Assembly: GCF_030704535.1 (NCBI RefSeq)
Contig: NC_081807.1
Location: 2,397,001-2,461,000 of the forward strand
Length of the DNA stretch: 64,000 bases
Source of the DNA: Vitis vinifera
Taxonomy: Eukaryota > Streptophyta > Magnoliopsida > Vitales > Vitaceae
Reading direction: 5' to 3'
Part shown: positions 1-12,920 of the stretch, piece after piece
Layout: each line of letters opens with the position of its first letter
How positions within the stretch are numbered: the stretch's first letter is position 1
The notes under the pieces: model-generated
Told to the model about the DNA's origin: nothing
The model's database searches: none
Seen by the model: only the letters and a program-made list of their open reading frames with translations
Program-made: the position numbers and the translations under genes

Positions 1-2196
<2,196 letters not shown>

Positions 2197-2853
2197 AAAG
2201 AAACCCAATAATCAGAATAAATTGATTAACCACCATCATGATTCTTCATGTCACGACAAGTTTGTGTACAATCTGGGTTGGGAATTGAACTTGCCCATCA
2301 ATTGAAAATGTATTATAGAGCAACCTTGTTCTCATTGCATTTAATGTCTGTGTGATTCACTGTTTTGAATTAAAAATCTCGGCCTCAACCTGTAAAAAAT
2401 ACATGTGAGTCATTTGTCATAAGTCATCACAACTGTGTCTTCTACCTTCTTCTACGTGTATAATATCAAGTTCATCTATATTATCAACACCTATAGTTGT
2501 TTTAAAGAATTTGATTAGGAGAGCAGTGGGCACAGGCTTCAGCATCTGCAGAAAAACCCAGAGAGGCACCTATTAACTTCTGCAAGGAGAAAAATGTGGT
2601 GACTATCAACAATTTTCCTCTCTATTAATGACAAACTTGAGGTAGGTAAGAGTAAGACTGAAAAATGACAACCTGTGTTGAGGAACCTCAACTCCACCTT
2701 CTGTTAGGTTGAATGTTGAGGCATTCAAAAATCCAAATCCAAAAGGATCCGGTTATAACATCGAATGGGTACCTACTGAAAACTGCAATCAATCAGGTTT
2801 TATTACATGTTCATTCACTTTCCCTTGTAGCCATTGTTTTATACCTAGATTTC
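2197..2853. other. BSK 3' UTR and intergenic DNA
   Basis: The first 200 or so bases are probably the BSK 3' UTR (AT-rich, with AATTAAAAAT near 2370). From about 2700 a degenerate copy appears of the GTACCTACYRAAAA...GCAAYCAATCA motif that is tandemly repeated just downstream. No coding potential is recognised. Confidence 0.4.
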
Positions 2854-3122
2854 ATTCAAAGAAGAATTTGACCACAGCACCCAAGAGGCACCTACCAAAA
2901 AGTGCAACCAATCAAGGCATGTCATATGTGTGTTTGATGCTATTAAGGATACTGTGACGATAATGAAGAGGTAACTACCAAAAAGTGCAACCAATCAACA
3001 TTCAAAGAAGAATTTGACCACAGCACCCAAGAGGTACCTACCAAAAAGTGCAACCAATCAAGGCATGTCATATGTATATTTGACACTATTAAGGATGTGA
3101 CGATAATGAAGAGGTACCTATC
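2854..3122. repeat. Tandem duplication, about 146 bp period
   Basis: Two direct copies start with ATTCAAAGAAGAATTTGACC at 2854 and 3000. They are almost identical except for a few substitutions and short indels and run to GAAGAGGTACCTA near 3120. Within each copy is the shorter motif CTACCAAAAAGTGCAACCAA; the first copy has it twice (about 2893 and 2974), the second once (about 3034), and a diverged form lies at 2770. This looks like a young local tandem duplication on top of an older short repeat. There is no coding sense. Confidence 0.8.
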
Positions 3123-3795
3123 AATATCACCTGTGCATTTAGATATTATTGTTTATCTTATCATATCTAGCTAACAACAGTATATAGCCTTAAATCACAT
3201 TTGAATGGTTGTATAAAATACAACCTATTTTTTTGCATTAAAATTAATCTTTACAATTTTTAAAATGTGGGATTCAATTTTTTTCAAAGTGAGAATGGTT
3301 GGATGTGGTGACATGAAATTTCATGCTAACCTTTTCTCAGCTGCCTTGTGGAGAAGAAGACATTTGGTTTCTGAGAGTAGAACTGCAGAATGTATGGCTA
3401 CCCCCCATTGAGCCTGTAGGGAGATTTGCTCTTTGTTGTGGGGTTTTTCAGCAGCTTGATGAGAATGTGGCTACAAGGAAGAAGAAAAGGCGCAGGAAAT
3501 TTTCTGGGAACTTATGACTAGTGGCAGCAGGTGACCTTGGAAAATGATGAGTTATCATGGCTTGACTTCTGATACAGAATTAGATCCCCCATTGTGATCA
3601 TCTCCCCTTTATGTAAAAACTAAGTATACAATGTTTAGCTCCCTGTATGGTAATGAAATCTTAGGCGGTTCTTTTTCCTTAGATAAGCCACGAATGCCTT
3701 CTACTGTGATTCCCCACCTTCATGAGACCATAGTTCATATATCACATGATGAGTATTTGTATTTATAATTTGTAAATGTTTACAAGAGAATTGAT
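3123..3795. other. Intergenic DNA between BSK and the DUF241 array
   Basis: It contains one short open frame (3323-3517) with a Lys/Arg-rich end (KKKRRRK). It has no recognisable homology and no clear splice or promoter context, so it is not called a gene. The part close to 3795 is the 3' flank of the first DUF241 gene. Confidence 0.4.
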
Positions 3796-3880
3796 TGTAT
3801 TTGTATTTCTCATTCATGTACAAGTATGCAAAAATTGATAGGCCTTTGCCCATGACATACTACATTGTATGTTCTAAAAC

Positions 3881-4774
3881 CTAGTGATTGAGGATATTGA
3901 GGAGAGAAACCCTGGTTTTGATCAACCTCCTGGATAGGAACTCTAGACCTTCTTCAAGATCTTGAATGCTCGACTCCAATTTCCCTAATTTATTTTGCAC
4001 ATTATCAACATGAACTGGGTTAACTGATTTGCCCTTGTGATCAATGAGGGTGTTCAATGCAGAATCCACCTTCTCAAAATCAGTGAGGCCTGCTGGTGCT
4101 TCCTCACACGCTACCTGCTTGTGGTGGATCAGTTTTGAAACTAAAGACCAGCTGCTTGACTTTGATCTCACAGTTGATCCAGATATTGAGGATAACAAAG
4201 ATTCAAGCACTGTGAGAGTCACCATTTCCACCTCTCTTAACATGCTGACCATGGAGAGAGCCTCAGAGTCTGTGTTCAAGGGAGAGAAACTGCACTTGTT
4301 CTTCATGCCCTTCAGATTGTTTAGGGCCTTGTGGATTGCCTTCATCACCTTCTTCCTAGAGGTTAAATATTCCTCAACCTTGGTTGAGATCCTATATTCA
4401 CCTCTTCGCCTTCTGCGTAGAGTTGATTGAAGTTCATTTGTATGTTCCTTTGTCTGCAACAGTGCTTCCTTAGCAGTGCCACATGCATCTAATAGGCTGA
4501 GAGATCCCTCCATCAGCTCATCGACCCATATCTTGTGCCCGTGTTGGGCTAAGATCTGTTGGGTGAGTGGTAATAGAAGCAAATTGTCTACACAATCATG
4601 TAGATCTTTTAGGCCACTAAGTTTGTGGCTTATTGACGATGATGAGGTGGCCTCAGAAGCTTGTAATCTGCATAACTGCTCATCAAATTCAGGAATGAGA
4701 GGGTGTGGCCTAGAGGGCAAGCTAATGGAGCGAGCATGGTAATTGGCTTTTGGGTTTAGAGGAGTGACAGCCAT
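3881..4774 (-). CDS. DUF241 protein, array copy 1
   Basis: Intronless, 297 residues, the usual DUF241 length (Pfam: plant protein of unknown function, often auto-named BPS1-like). The order is conserved: N-terminal YHARSISLPSRPHPLIPEFDE (12-32), a Ser run (44-47), LSGLKDLHDCVDNLLLLPLTQQ (52-73), WVDELMEGSLSLLDACGTAKEALLQT (83-108), a basic cluster RRRRR (120-124), YLTSRKKV (136-143), MVSMLREVE (175-183), and a C-terminal heptad-like helix LGKLESSIQDLEEGLEFLSRRLIKTRVSLLNIL (263-295). No signal peptide or membrane segment is seen. The start is the first Met of the conserved MAxxPLNPKA leader. The shared 3' UTR motif is at 3796-3828. It differs from the other left-hand copies at many residues (NNLKGMKNK, APAGLTDFEK), so it is probably one of the older copies. 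Its function is unknown. Confidence 0.9.
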   Translation of the reverse strand: MAVTPLNPKANYHARSISLPSRPHPLIPEFDEQLCRLQASEATSSSSISHKLSGLKDLHDCVDNLLLLPLTQQILAQHGHKIWVDELMEGSLSLLDACGTAKEALLQTKEHTNELQSTLRRRRRGEYRISTKVEEYLTSRKKVMKAIHKALNNLKGMKNKCSFSPLNTDSEALSMVSMLREVEMVTLTVLESLLSSISGSTVRSKSSSWSLVSKLIHHKQVACEEAPAGLTDFEKVDSALNTLIDHKGKSVNPVHVDNVQNKLGKLESSIQDLEEGLEFLSRRLIKTRVSLLNILNH

Positions 4775-4870
4775 TTTTTCTTCCTTGGGAGAAAAGAAGG
4801 CCTGGAAGTTGAATCTATAATTTGGCCTTGCAATTTGCAGATGCTTTGCGTTGCTCTATCATCTTCCCAG

Positions 4871-5096
4871 TATATATAATGGAGTCAGGAGACAATAAGA
4901 ATTCCTTCCTCTCCAAAAATCAATGAATGGTAATGTGGTTATGATTTTGATCTTAATGATATCTCAGCGGTGTTTAGTCATTGTCTCCCTCCAACCAGTT
5001 CCCCAACTCACCACCCATTTAATTTAACTTAGAAAATCACAGGCTTAACGTTATGTGATCCTAGAAATAATTCTAGTATATGCAGCCCACGAGTGG
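4871..5096 (-). promoter_or_regulatory. Shared upstream module of copy 1
   Basis: TATA box TATATATAAT at 4871-4880, about 100 bp before the ATG. The conserved block TCTCCCTCCAACCAG with CAACTCACCACCC lies at 4984-5020 and CCACGAGTGG at 5087-5096. The same three parts in the same order stand before the other array copies. Confidence 0.6.
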
Positions 5097-5814
5097 CAGT
5101 CAAAATCTCCTCTGATAGAAGTAATCTTTCTGCTCCTATTCATATATGTATATACATCATTTTTTTTTTGTTTTGTCTTTTTTTGCATATATTACAGTTG
5201 TGTGACAATAACCAAACATGAGGAATAATTCAATTCCATATGTTCCACCACTGTGAAATTTGATATTCAGAAGACAACAGGTCTGCATCACTCATGCAAG
5301 CATATTCTGAGTAGGATTTGCAATTTCTTTTAAGGATAGAGGGCCTTAAAATTAATCTGATATTGTGGATATTGTGAAGAAGAAAGTTAATTTTCTAGCA
5401 AACCTGCATGTTTCTTTTTGTTGGTATAGTCATATTGCTTGTCCCTACATCATATGAGAAGGAAATTTCACCAAGAAAATGAAAAAGTTTGATGATTATG
5501 AGCACAGAAATATCTGAACAAAAAGAATTTGATGAGGATTTTTCCTTCCGTACTAGGTCTCAACTCTGCTTGTTATCACAAACCAGCACAAGACAATCAA
5601 AACAATTTGTATGGCATTATGTTTATGGATCTTGCATTTGATTCATCTGTTTGGAAATCTGATTATTAGAATCAAATGGGATTAACTTTTACCAGGTACA
5701 AAAAATGGTAGAGTTTAAGCGCAAGGCCCTTCATTTTTTATGAAGGAACAAACTACGGAGGACAGTAGTTGGCTCTTGCAACATTTATCTCCTTGCCACT
5801 GGCTGTGGATATCG
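5097..5814. other. Intergenic spacer of the left array
   Basis: It continues the upstream homology for about 60 bp, then holds AT-rich DNA and a segment (about 5220-5730) that recurs with changes at 12,960-13,540 and 17,700-18,290 (for example the ACAACAGGTCTGCATCACTC and TCTCAACT..GCTT blocks). It is part of the duplicated unit. No gene is seen. Confidence 0.55.
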
Positions 5815-6085
5815 GTAAGTATTCTTCAACCTCATTTGAAGGCCCTTATTCACTATGGTCTTCTGCACAAAACTGATTGTAGTTCTTGGACGTGTTCCTT
5901 AGCAATGCTGCATACATCAGGCTACTTAGATTGTCCCTTAATGATGATTATGAACAGGTGGTTTCAGAATTTCTTAATCTACACAAATGCTCATCTAATT
6001 GAGGAATCAAGGGATGAGGCCTAGAGGGCAAACTGATTGAGTGAGCATGGAACCGGTTTTGGGGACTGACAGAGAAGAAGCCATC
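5815..6085 (-). pseudogene. Decayed DUF241 relative (5' half)
   Basis: Read on the minus strand it keeps the DUF241 start region: a diverged PSRPHPLIPxF/HARSIS-like stretch at 6015-6055, a remnant of the cysteine/leucine segment and part of the ELQSxxRR segment at 5820-5900. The central part (WVDELLDGSL to LSGLKDLHDC) is shortened and no frame stays open. The divergence is much greater than among the intact copies, so this is an old member of a second subfamily. A TATA-like run at 6162-6173 lies at the expected upstream place. Confidence 0.7.
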
Positions 6086-7334
6086 TTTGTTACAGGAGGC
6101 CAGGCACTAACAATGTGCAGGTCAGATCTAGCAAGTTCCCTTCCTCCCTTGGCATCTGCTCAATATATATATATATGGTGGAAGAGAGGAATAAGAAATC
6201 TCATCTTTTCAACTCCCATTGACTCACAGCATCATTTTGAGTAGATCTAAACTCAAATGTCTGCCAATGTTTGTTCAATGTTCCTCACCCCAATTCATAA
6301 TTACAATTACATGCACACGAGAGGGTCTCTTCAGTCTTATAATATGGAAATTGAAGTGATCATGTGAATGGTGTCAACCCTATTTAAGACAAAAGGGATC
6401 TTGGCAGGCTTGAAATCACTGTAAAATACATCACTTGCTCGATTCTTTTCTGATTAGTTTATGGAAAAAGAAAATGCAGCCTGGATTAGATTAGAAGATA
6501 TGCCATATGCTTATTTTCAGGGTGAAAGGTTTCGTATCTATGCCAATGGTCCTTTGACATCAGTTTAGTTTTGTTTAACCTTTTCCATGTGTGCTAGCTT
6601 GTAATTGCAATTCATTTTGAAAGATAATGATGAACCCAATATATAATCCATACTTAGGGAGAAGTTGAATCCACAGATCAGTCTTGCAATTTGCAGATGG
6701 TTGGCCTTGCTCTGGCATAAGCTTAATATATATTATGAAGTGAGGAGACAAGAAGAATCTCTTCCCCTCCAAAACTCAATGAATGCTAATGTGATTTTGA
6801 TTTGGATGTAAATACTATCTCAGCGATGTTTATGCATTGTCTCCCTCCAACCAATTCTCCAACTCGCCACCCAAATAATTTAACTTTGAAAATCACAGGC
6901 TTAACTTAACATGATGTGATCCTAGAAAACAACTCATAGAATATGCAGCCCACAAGTGGTCTCCTCTGATAGGAGTAAACTTTCTGATCCTATTCTTATA
7001 TTCGTTTCTTTTTGTTTTTTTTGCCTATATAATTGTTGTGTGACAACAACCAGTAGCAACATTTTTCTCCTAGCTACTGGGTTTGCATGTTGGTAGAGGC
7101 CACTCTGCTTTTCAAACAGATCCTTAAAGCATACACCCGCAAGTGTCTTCTGTAATAGTAATGAGAAAATATCTACTTAGGTATGGTTCTGCACCATATA
7201 TGATTGAAATCAACATCTGTGTAAGGAATGCTTTGATGAAGGTAAGGAAATGACAAGAACAATGTTAATTTGGAAAAAAAAAGAGTATATTTATGTAGAA
7301 AAAGTACAAAGCATTCAAGTATTTGCTCAAGGCT
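6086..7334. other. Intergenic spacer of the left array
   Basis: It includes a second complete upstream-type module without its gene: TATA at 6728-6735, the CCCTCCAACCAATTC block at 6843-6858 and the GCAGCCCACAAGTGG element at 6945-6959. A partial copy of the TTTTGAAAGAYAATGATGAA repeat lies at 6610-6660. A DUF241 copy once driven by this module appears to have been deleted. The CTACTGG..TTGTGG flank repeat is at 7070-7110. Confidence 0.5.
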
Positions 7335-7440
7335 TATCTCTATTGAGGCTTTTAAACTACCAGTAGAGGACGTTGAGAAGGGACACTCTTGTTTTCATAA
7401 GATGCCTAAACAGGCATTCTAGTCCTTCATCCTCTGTGAC
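7335..7440 (-). pseudogene. DUF241 3'-end fragment
   Basis: The minus strand keeps the C-terminal end of the family (diverged xRxLIKTRVSLLNVL followed by a lost stop) in a stretch with GACGTTGAGAAGGGACACTC. The rest of the gene is not recognisable, though 7640-7760 resembles the start and leader/TATA region of the decayed relatives. It belongs to the same old subfamily as the fragment at 10,245. Confidence 0.6.
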
Positions 7441-8866
7441 TTCTGCCATGGCCAAAGCAGGAACTTTGATTATTTCTCACCCAAAGCAGCTCCATCTCTA
7501 GATTTCTGCTGAGAACCCTCTGCTCCAAATTTTGAATTCTTTGCCACGAACATGCTACTCCTGCTGATTGGAAACAAAATCACTAACCCTCTCCCTTGAC
7601 ATCCAAGGAGATTAGCCTCAGGGCTGTTGGGGCTATGCAAAAGCTGACAGAGAAGAAGCCACCTTTCTTAGAGAAGACTCAGCACTTACAATTTGCAACT
7701 CCTTCCCCCCTTGGCAATTGCTTGATATATATTTGGGGGAAGAGGCAAATCAGGAATCTCATCTGCTCAACTCTCACTTATTACTTGATTTTTATTTGAC
7801 CTAGACACCATGTTTTCCATTTTCTAGTCAGAGTCCCCCTACCCAACTTATAATTTCCTATAAACAGTTTTCTTCTTTAAACTTGTTATTGCATTGACCT
7901 TAGTGTAGCAGCATCTCACATTTGATAAAATAATGCATTAAAATACATGGTGAATGGTGGCATTGCTGCCTTGTCTCCCTCCATATAACCATGCATGGCT
8001 GATGAGAAAAATATTAAACTACACCACATAATTAAGACTGTTGCGCCATAATCTTGCTACATAATTGATGGAGGTATCCTGATATGGGAGACAAGATTGC
8101 AGTCGTACTTATGCTGGTTTGTAGTTGCTACTCATTTTGAAAGGCAATGATGAACCCAATATATAATCCATACAAGTGTGCATCTGCCTAAATCCTTTTT
8201 ATAATGGCTGCACACGAGGCAGCTGCAGTCAATCATGTGAAAATTGTAGTGGCCATGTGAATGGTTGGTGTCACTCCCTATTGAGACAAAAGGCATCTCA
8301 AAGGGCTTCAAATCAACATAATACATTGTCCCCGTGTGGTCTTGATTATATTAGCAGATTCTTATTTGGTTAGTCTATGGAAAACAGGCTTTAAATCAGT
8401 CCTTGTGTAGCCTGGATTATAGTGGGGGGTTCATCATATGATTATTTTCATATATGCAAATGGCTTTTTTCTTCAAAAGTTCTTATGGAAAACCCTCTGT
8501 GGGTGGGCTTGAGTCATGACTCTGGCATAAATTAATACTGCAACTTGGCGTGTGGGTTATTAAGCAATCAGGTTTCCAGAGTGGGGTCATTTCTGATCAT
8601 TGCCTTTTGTGTAAAATCTCAAGGATACAAACGTTTGCTTATTGTATGGTAACAGAATCCTTGACCATTCTTTTCCTTGACAAATTTAATCAATCATTCA
8701 TGGTGGAAGTCCTTCCCTAGATAAACCAAGAATGCCTTCTAAGAAGATTCCTAACCTACCTCAGACCATAGATCATATACCATATCATAAAAGGAAAAGA
8801 AGCAAAAGATTACCATTGAGTAGTCTGTATATAAGAGAACTTATTTGTGGTGAAAAACAGAAAATT
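7441..8866. repeat. Left-array spacer with long shared repeat
   Basis: The segment at about 7900-8600 recurs nearly in full at 10,660-11,360 and 15,470-16,100 and in part at 19,550-19,740 and 20,160-20,680. Landmarks are GGGAGACAAGATTGCAG, AATGATGAACCCAATATATA, GCTGCAGTCAATCAT and GCCTGGATTAGATTA. It has no coding potential and marks the duplicated unit that spread each gene copy. The last 250 bases are the 3' flank of copy 2. Confidence 0.65.
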
Positions 8867-8960
8867 GTATTTGTATTTCTCATTCATTTACAAGTATGAA
8901 AAAATCAATGGGTCCTTGCCCATGAATCTATATTATGTTTTGTTTTTTTTTTTTTCTCAG

Positions 8961-9854
8961 CTATTGGCTCAGGATGTTGAGGAGAGACACCCTGGTTTTG
9001 ATTAAACGCCTTGAAAGGAACTCTATCCCTTCTTCAAGATCTTGAATGCTTGATTCCAGCTTTGCTACCTCATTATGCACATTATCAACATGCACCACAT
9101 TAACTGATTTGTTCTTGTGGCCAAGAAGGGTGCACAATGCAGCATCCACCTTCTCAAATTCACTAAGATTGGCTTCTGCTTCCTCGCATGCCACGTGCTT
9201 GTGTTGCATCAATTTTGAGACTAAAGACCAGCCACTTCGCTTTGATTGTGCTGTTACCCCATCTATTGATGACAGCAGAGATTCAAGCACTGTGAAAGTG
9301 ATTGTTTCCACCTCTCTTAACATGCTGACCATGGAGTGAGTCTCAGGGTCTTTGTTCAAGGCAGAGAATCTGCACTCCTTCTCCATGCCCTTCAGATTCC
9401 TTAGGGCCTTGTGGATTGCCTTCTTTACCTTCTTCCTAGAGGTTAAATATTTCTCAACCTCACTTGAGATCCCATTTTCACTTCCTCGCCTTCTGCGCAT
9501 ACTTGATTGAAGTTCACGTGCACCTTCCCTTGTCTGCAGCAAGGCATCCTTAGCTGTGCCGCATATGTCCAGAAGCATGAGAGATCCATCCAACAGCTCA
9601 TCAACCCATTGCTCATGGCGGTTTTGAGCTAAGGTTTGTTGAGTGAATGGCAGAAGAAGAAAACTATGGACACAATCATGTAGATCTCTAAGGCCCGTAA
9701 GTTTGTGGCTTTTTGATGATGAAGAGGTGGCTTCAGAAGCTCTTAATCTGCACAAATGCTCATCAAATTCAGGGATGAGAGGGTGTGGTCTAGAGGGCAA
9801 GCTGATAGAGCGAGCATGGTAATAGGCTTTTGGGTTTAAAGGAGAGATGGCCAT
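8961..9854 (-). CDS. DUF241 protein, array copy 2
   Basis: 297 residues, single exon, with all family blocks in order. It has the YYHARSISLPSRPHPLIPEF N-terminus, RRRRGSE at the basic cluster, SRKKVKKAIHKALRNLKGMEKE, MVSMLREVETITFTVLESLLSSI and the full coiled-coil-like end up to SLLNILSQ. Compared with copy 1 it has KSHKLTGLRDLHDCVHSF in place of ISHKLSGLKDLHDCVDNL. It is closest by eye to copies 3, 4 and 5. The 3' UTR motif is at 8867-8898. Function unknown; no localisation signal seen. Confidence 0.9.
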   Translation of the reverse strand: MAISPLNPKAYYHARSISLPSRPHPLIPEFDEHLCRLRASEATSSSSKSHKLTGLRDLHDCVHSFLLLPFTQQTLAQNRHEQWVDELLDGSLMLLDICGTAKDALLQTREGARELQSSMRRRRGSENGISSEVEKYLTSRKKVKKAIHKALRNLKGMEKECRFSALNKDPETHSMVSMLREVETITFTVLESLLSSIDGVTAQSKRSGWSLVSKLMQHKHVACEEAEANLSEFEKVDAALCTLLGHKNKSVNVVHVDNVHNEVAKLESSIQDLEEGIEFLSRRLIKTRVSLLNILSQ

Positions 9855-9939
9855 TTTTTTCGTCCTAGTGAGGGAGAAGTTGAATCCACAGATCAGTCTT
9901 GCAATTTTCAGATGGTTGGCCTTGCTTTGTTATATGCTC

Positions 9940-10172
9940 AATATATATTATGAAGTGAGGAGACAAGAAGAATCTCTTCCCCACCAAAAATCAATGAATG
10001 GTAATGTGATGTTGAATTGGATCTAAATGCTATTTCAGCAATGCTTATGCATTGTCTCCCTCCAACCAATTCTCCAACTCACCACCCAATTAATTTAAAT
10101 TTGAAAATCACAGGCTTATCAACATAATGTGATGCTAGAAAATAATTCATAGAATATGCAGCCCACGAGTGG
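9940..10172 (-). promoter_or_regulatory. Shared upstream module of copy 2
   Basis: TATA run at 9940-9949, the TCTCCCTCCAACCAATTC block at 10,055-10,072 and a perfect CCACGAGTGG at 10,163-10,172, about 310 bp before the ATG. Confidence 0.6.
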
Positions 10173-10244
10173 CACTCATAATCTCCTCTGATAGAAGTAA
10201 TCTTTCTGCTCCTATTCATATACAAGTAGGTATTTTCCCATGGC

Positions 10245-10330
10245 TTATCTCTATGAGGCTTATAAACTAGCAGTTAAGGACATTGAAAATAAGATGCCTA
10301 AACAGGCATTCTAGTCCTTCATCCTCTGTG
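10245..10330 (-). pseudogene. DUF241 3'-end fragment
   Basis: Only the diverged C-terminal end remains (AAGATGCCTAAACAGGCATT, corresponding to the family's LIKT and following codons). It is followed by the same TCCTTCATCCTCTGTGACTT tail as the fragment at 7335. The body of the gene has been deleted, leaving the spacer repeat next to it. Confidence 0.5.
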
Positions 10331-11642
10331 ACTTCTGCCATGGCCAAAGCAGTTGCTTTGGCTATTTCGCACCCCAAACATCCCCCTTGAGATCCAAGTA
10401 AATTTGCCTCAAGGCTGTCTTTCTTGGAGAAGACTCAGCACTTAAAATTTACAACTCCTTCCTCCCTTGGCATCTGCTCCACATATATTTGGGGGAAGAG
10501 GGAAATCAGGAATCTCATCTACTCAATTCTCAATCACTCACAAATTGATTTTGATTTGACCTACACACCATGTTTTCCATTTTTTAGTTAGAGTCCCTGT
10601 GGCCAACTTATAATTTCCTATAAACAGCTTTCTTTTTTAATCCTGTTATGCCATTGACCTTGGTGTAGCAGCATCTCACATTTGATAAAATAATGCATTA
10701 AAAAACATGGTGAATGGTAGCATTGCTAAAAAACATGGTGAATGGTAGCATTGCTGCCTTGTCTCCTCCATATAACCATGCATAGTAGATGAGGAAATAT
10801 TAAACCGTAATCTTGGTACATAATAGATGGGGGTATGCTGATATGGGAGACAAGATTGCAGTCCTACTTGTGCTGGCTTATAATTACAACTCATTTTGAA
10901 AGACAATGATGAACCCAATATATAATCTATGCATGTGTGCATCTGCCTAAATCCTTTTATAATGGCTGCACACAAGGCAGCTGCAGTCAATCATATGCAA
11001 ATTGTAGTGATCATGTGAATGGTGTCATGCCCTATTGAGACTGAAGGCATCTCCAAGGGCTTTAAATCAATTTATAATACATTGTCCCCGTGTGGCTTTG
11101 ATTAGATCAGCAGGTTCTTATCTGATCTGATTAGTTTATGGAAAACAGGCTTTGAGTCAGTTCTTGTGTAGCCTGGATTAGATTAGAAGGCTCATCATGT
11201 GATTATTTTCATATATGCCAATGGCCTTTTTTCTTCAAACTTTCTTATGGAAAACCCCATGTGGGTGGGCTTGAGTCATGACTCTGGCACAAATTAATAC
11301 AGCAACTTGGCATGTGGGTTATTTAACAATCAGCTTTCCAGAGTGGGGTTAGATCAAATGGGGTCTTTTCTGATCGTTGCCTTCTGTGTAAAATCCCAAA
11401 GTGTACAAACATTTAGCCCCTTGAATAGTAACAGAATCCTTGGCCATTCCTTTCCTCGATAAATTTAAATCTTTCATGGCGGATGTCTTTCCCAACATGA
11501 ACCATGAATACCTTCTATGAGGATTCCTTACCTACCTGAGACCATATCTCATAAAACACATCATAAATGGAAAAAAAAGTAGAAGATTATCATTGATTAA
11601 TCTATTTAGAAGAGAGCTGATTTATAATGAAAAGCAAAAAAT
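10331..11642. repeat. Left-array spacer with long shared repeat
   Basis: It begins with a leader/TATA remnant of the decayed subfamily (ATATATTTGGGGGAAGAG near 10,483). A copy of the long spacer repeat follows at about 10,660-11,360, with a 30-bp internal tandem duplication (AAAACATGGTGAATGGTAGC) at 10,700-10,750. The end is the 3' flank of copy 3. Confidence 0.6.
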
Positions 11643-11725
11643 TGTATTTGTATTTCTCATTCATTTACAAGTATTGAAAAATCAATGGGCCCTTGCCCAT
11701 TATTCTGTATTATGCGTTTTTTCAA

Positions 11726-12619
11726 CTAGTGGCTGAGGATGTTGAGGAGAGACACCCTGGTTTTGATTAAATGCCTTGATAGGAACTCTATCCCTTCTTC
11801 AAGATCTTGAATGCTCAATTCCAGCTTTGCTACCTCATTATGCACATTATCAACATGCATTACATTAACTGATTTGTTCTTGTGGCCAAGGAGGGTGCAC
11901 AATGCAGTATCCACCTTCTCAAACTCACTAAGATCAGCTTCTGCTTCCTCGCATGCCACTCGCTTGTGTTGCATCAATTTTGAGACTAAAGACCAGCTAC
12001 TTCGCTTTGATTGTGCTGTTAACCCAGCTATTGAGGACAACAGAGCTTCAATCACTGTGAGAGTGACTGTTTCCACCTCTCTTAACATCCTGACTGTGGA
12101 GAGGGTCTCAGGATCTCTATTCAAGGCAGAGAAGCTGCACTTGTTCCCCATGCCCTTCAGATTCCTTAAGGCCTTGTGGATTGCCTTCTTTACCTTCTTC
12201 CTAGAAGTTAAATATTTCCCAATCTCACTTGAGATCCCATTTTCACTTCCTCGCCTTCTGCGCATACTTGATTGAAGTTCATTTGCACCTTCCCTTGTCT
12301 GCAACAAGGCATCCTTAGCAGTGTCACATAAGTCCAAAAGCCTGAGAGATCCATCCAATAGCTCATCAATCCATTGCTCATGGTGGTATTGAGCTAAGGA
12401 TTGTTGAGTGAATGGCAGCAGAAGCAAATTATCTACACAATCATGTAGATCTTTAAGGCCACTAAATTTGTGGCTTATTGATGATGAAGAGGTGGCTTCA
12501 GAAGCTCTTAATCTGCACAGATGCTCATCAAATTCAGGAATGAGAGGGTGTGGTCTAGAGGGCAAGCTGATAGAGCGAGCATGATAATAGGCTTTTGTGT
12601 TTAAAGGAGAGACAGCCAT
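11726..12619 (-). CDS. DUF241 protein, array copy 3
   Basis: 297 residues, intact, single exon. All family blocks are present; the leader is MAVSPLNTKAYYHARS. Differences include KFSGLKDLHDCVDNLLLLPF, SLAQYHHEQWIDELLDGSL, STVRMLREVETVTLTVIEALLSSI and FLSRHLIKTRVSLLNILSH. The body and spacer resemble copies 2, 4 and 5, consistent with recent tandem duplication. The 3' UTR motif is at 11,643-11,674. Function unknown. Confidence 0.9.
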   Translation of the reverse strand: MAVSPLNTKAYYHARSISLPSRPHPLIPEFDEHLCRLRASEATSSSSISHKFSGLKDLHDCVDNLLLLPFTQQSLAQYHHEQWIDELLDGSLRLLDLCDTAKDALLQTREGANELQSSMRRRRGSENGISSEIGKYLTSRKKVKKAIHKALRNLKGMGNKCSFSALNRDPETLSTVRMLREVETVTLTVIEALLSSIAGLTAQSKRSSWSLVSKLMQHKRVACEEAEADLSEFEKVDTALCTLLGHKNKSVNVMHVDNVHNEVAKLELSIQDLEEGIEFLSRHLIKTRVSLLNILSH

Positions 12620-12685
12620 TTTTCTTCCTAGGGGGAAAAGAAGGCCTGGAAGTTGAATGTACTATCCTTGCTCTGCCATCTGCCC

Positions 12686-12920
12686 AATATATATAGTGAA
12701 GTGAGGAGACAAGAGGAATCTCTTCCTCTCCAAAAATCAATGAATGGTAATGTGATTTTGATTTGGATGTAAACAATATCTCAGCGATGTTTATGCATTG
12801 TTTCCCTCCAACCAATTCCCCAACTCACCACCCAATTAATTTAATTTGTAAAATAAAAAACTTGGATTAACATAACATGATCCTAGAAAATAATTCATAG
12901 AATATGCATTCCACGAGTGG
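12686..12920 (-). promoter_or_regulatory. Shared upstream module of copy 3
   Basis: TATA run ATATATATAG at 12,687-12,696, the CCCTCCAACCAATTCCCC block at 12,804-12,821 and a perfect CCACGAGTGG at 12,911-12,920. Confidence 0.6.

Noticed and set aside
11811-12275. Long open frames antisense to several DUF241 copies (for example 154 residues here and at 38,618-39,082, and 131 residues at 24,857-25,252)
   Set aside because: They mirror the sense codons and recur only because the copies are paralogous. They have no own promoter, start or 3' signal and are absent or interrupted in other copies.
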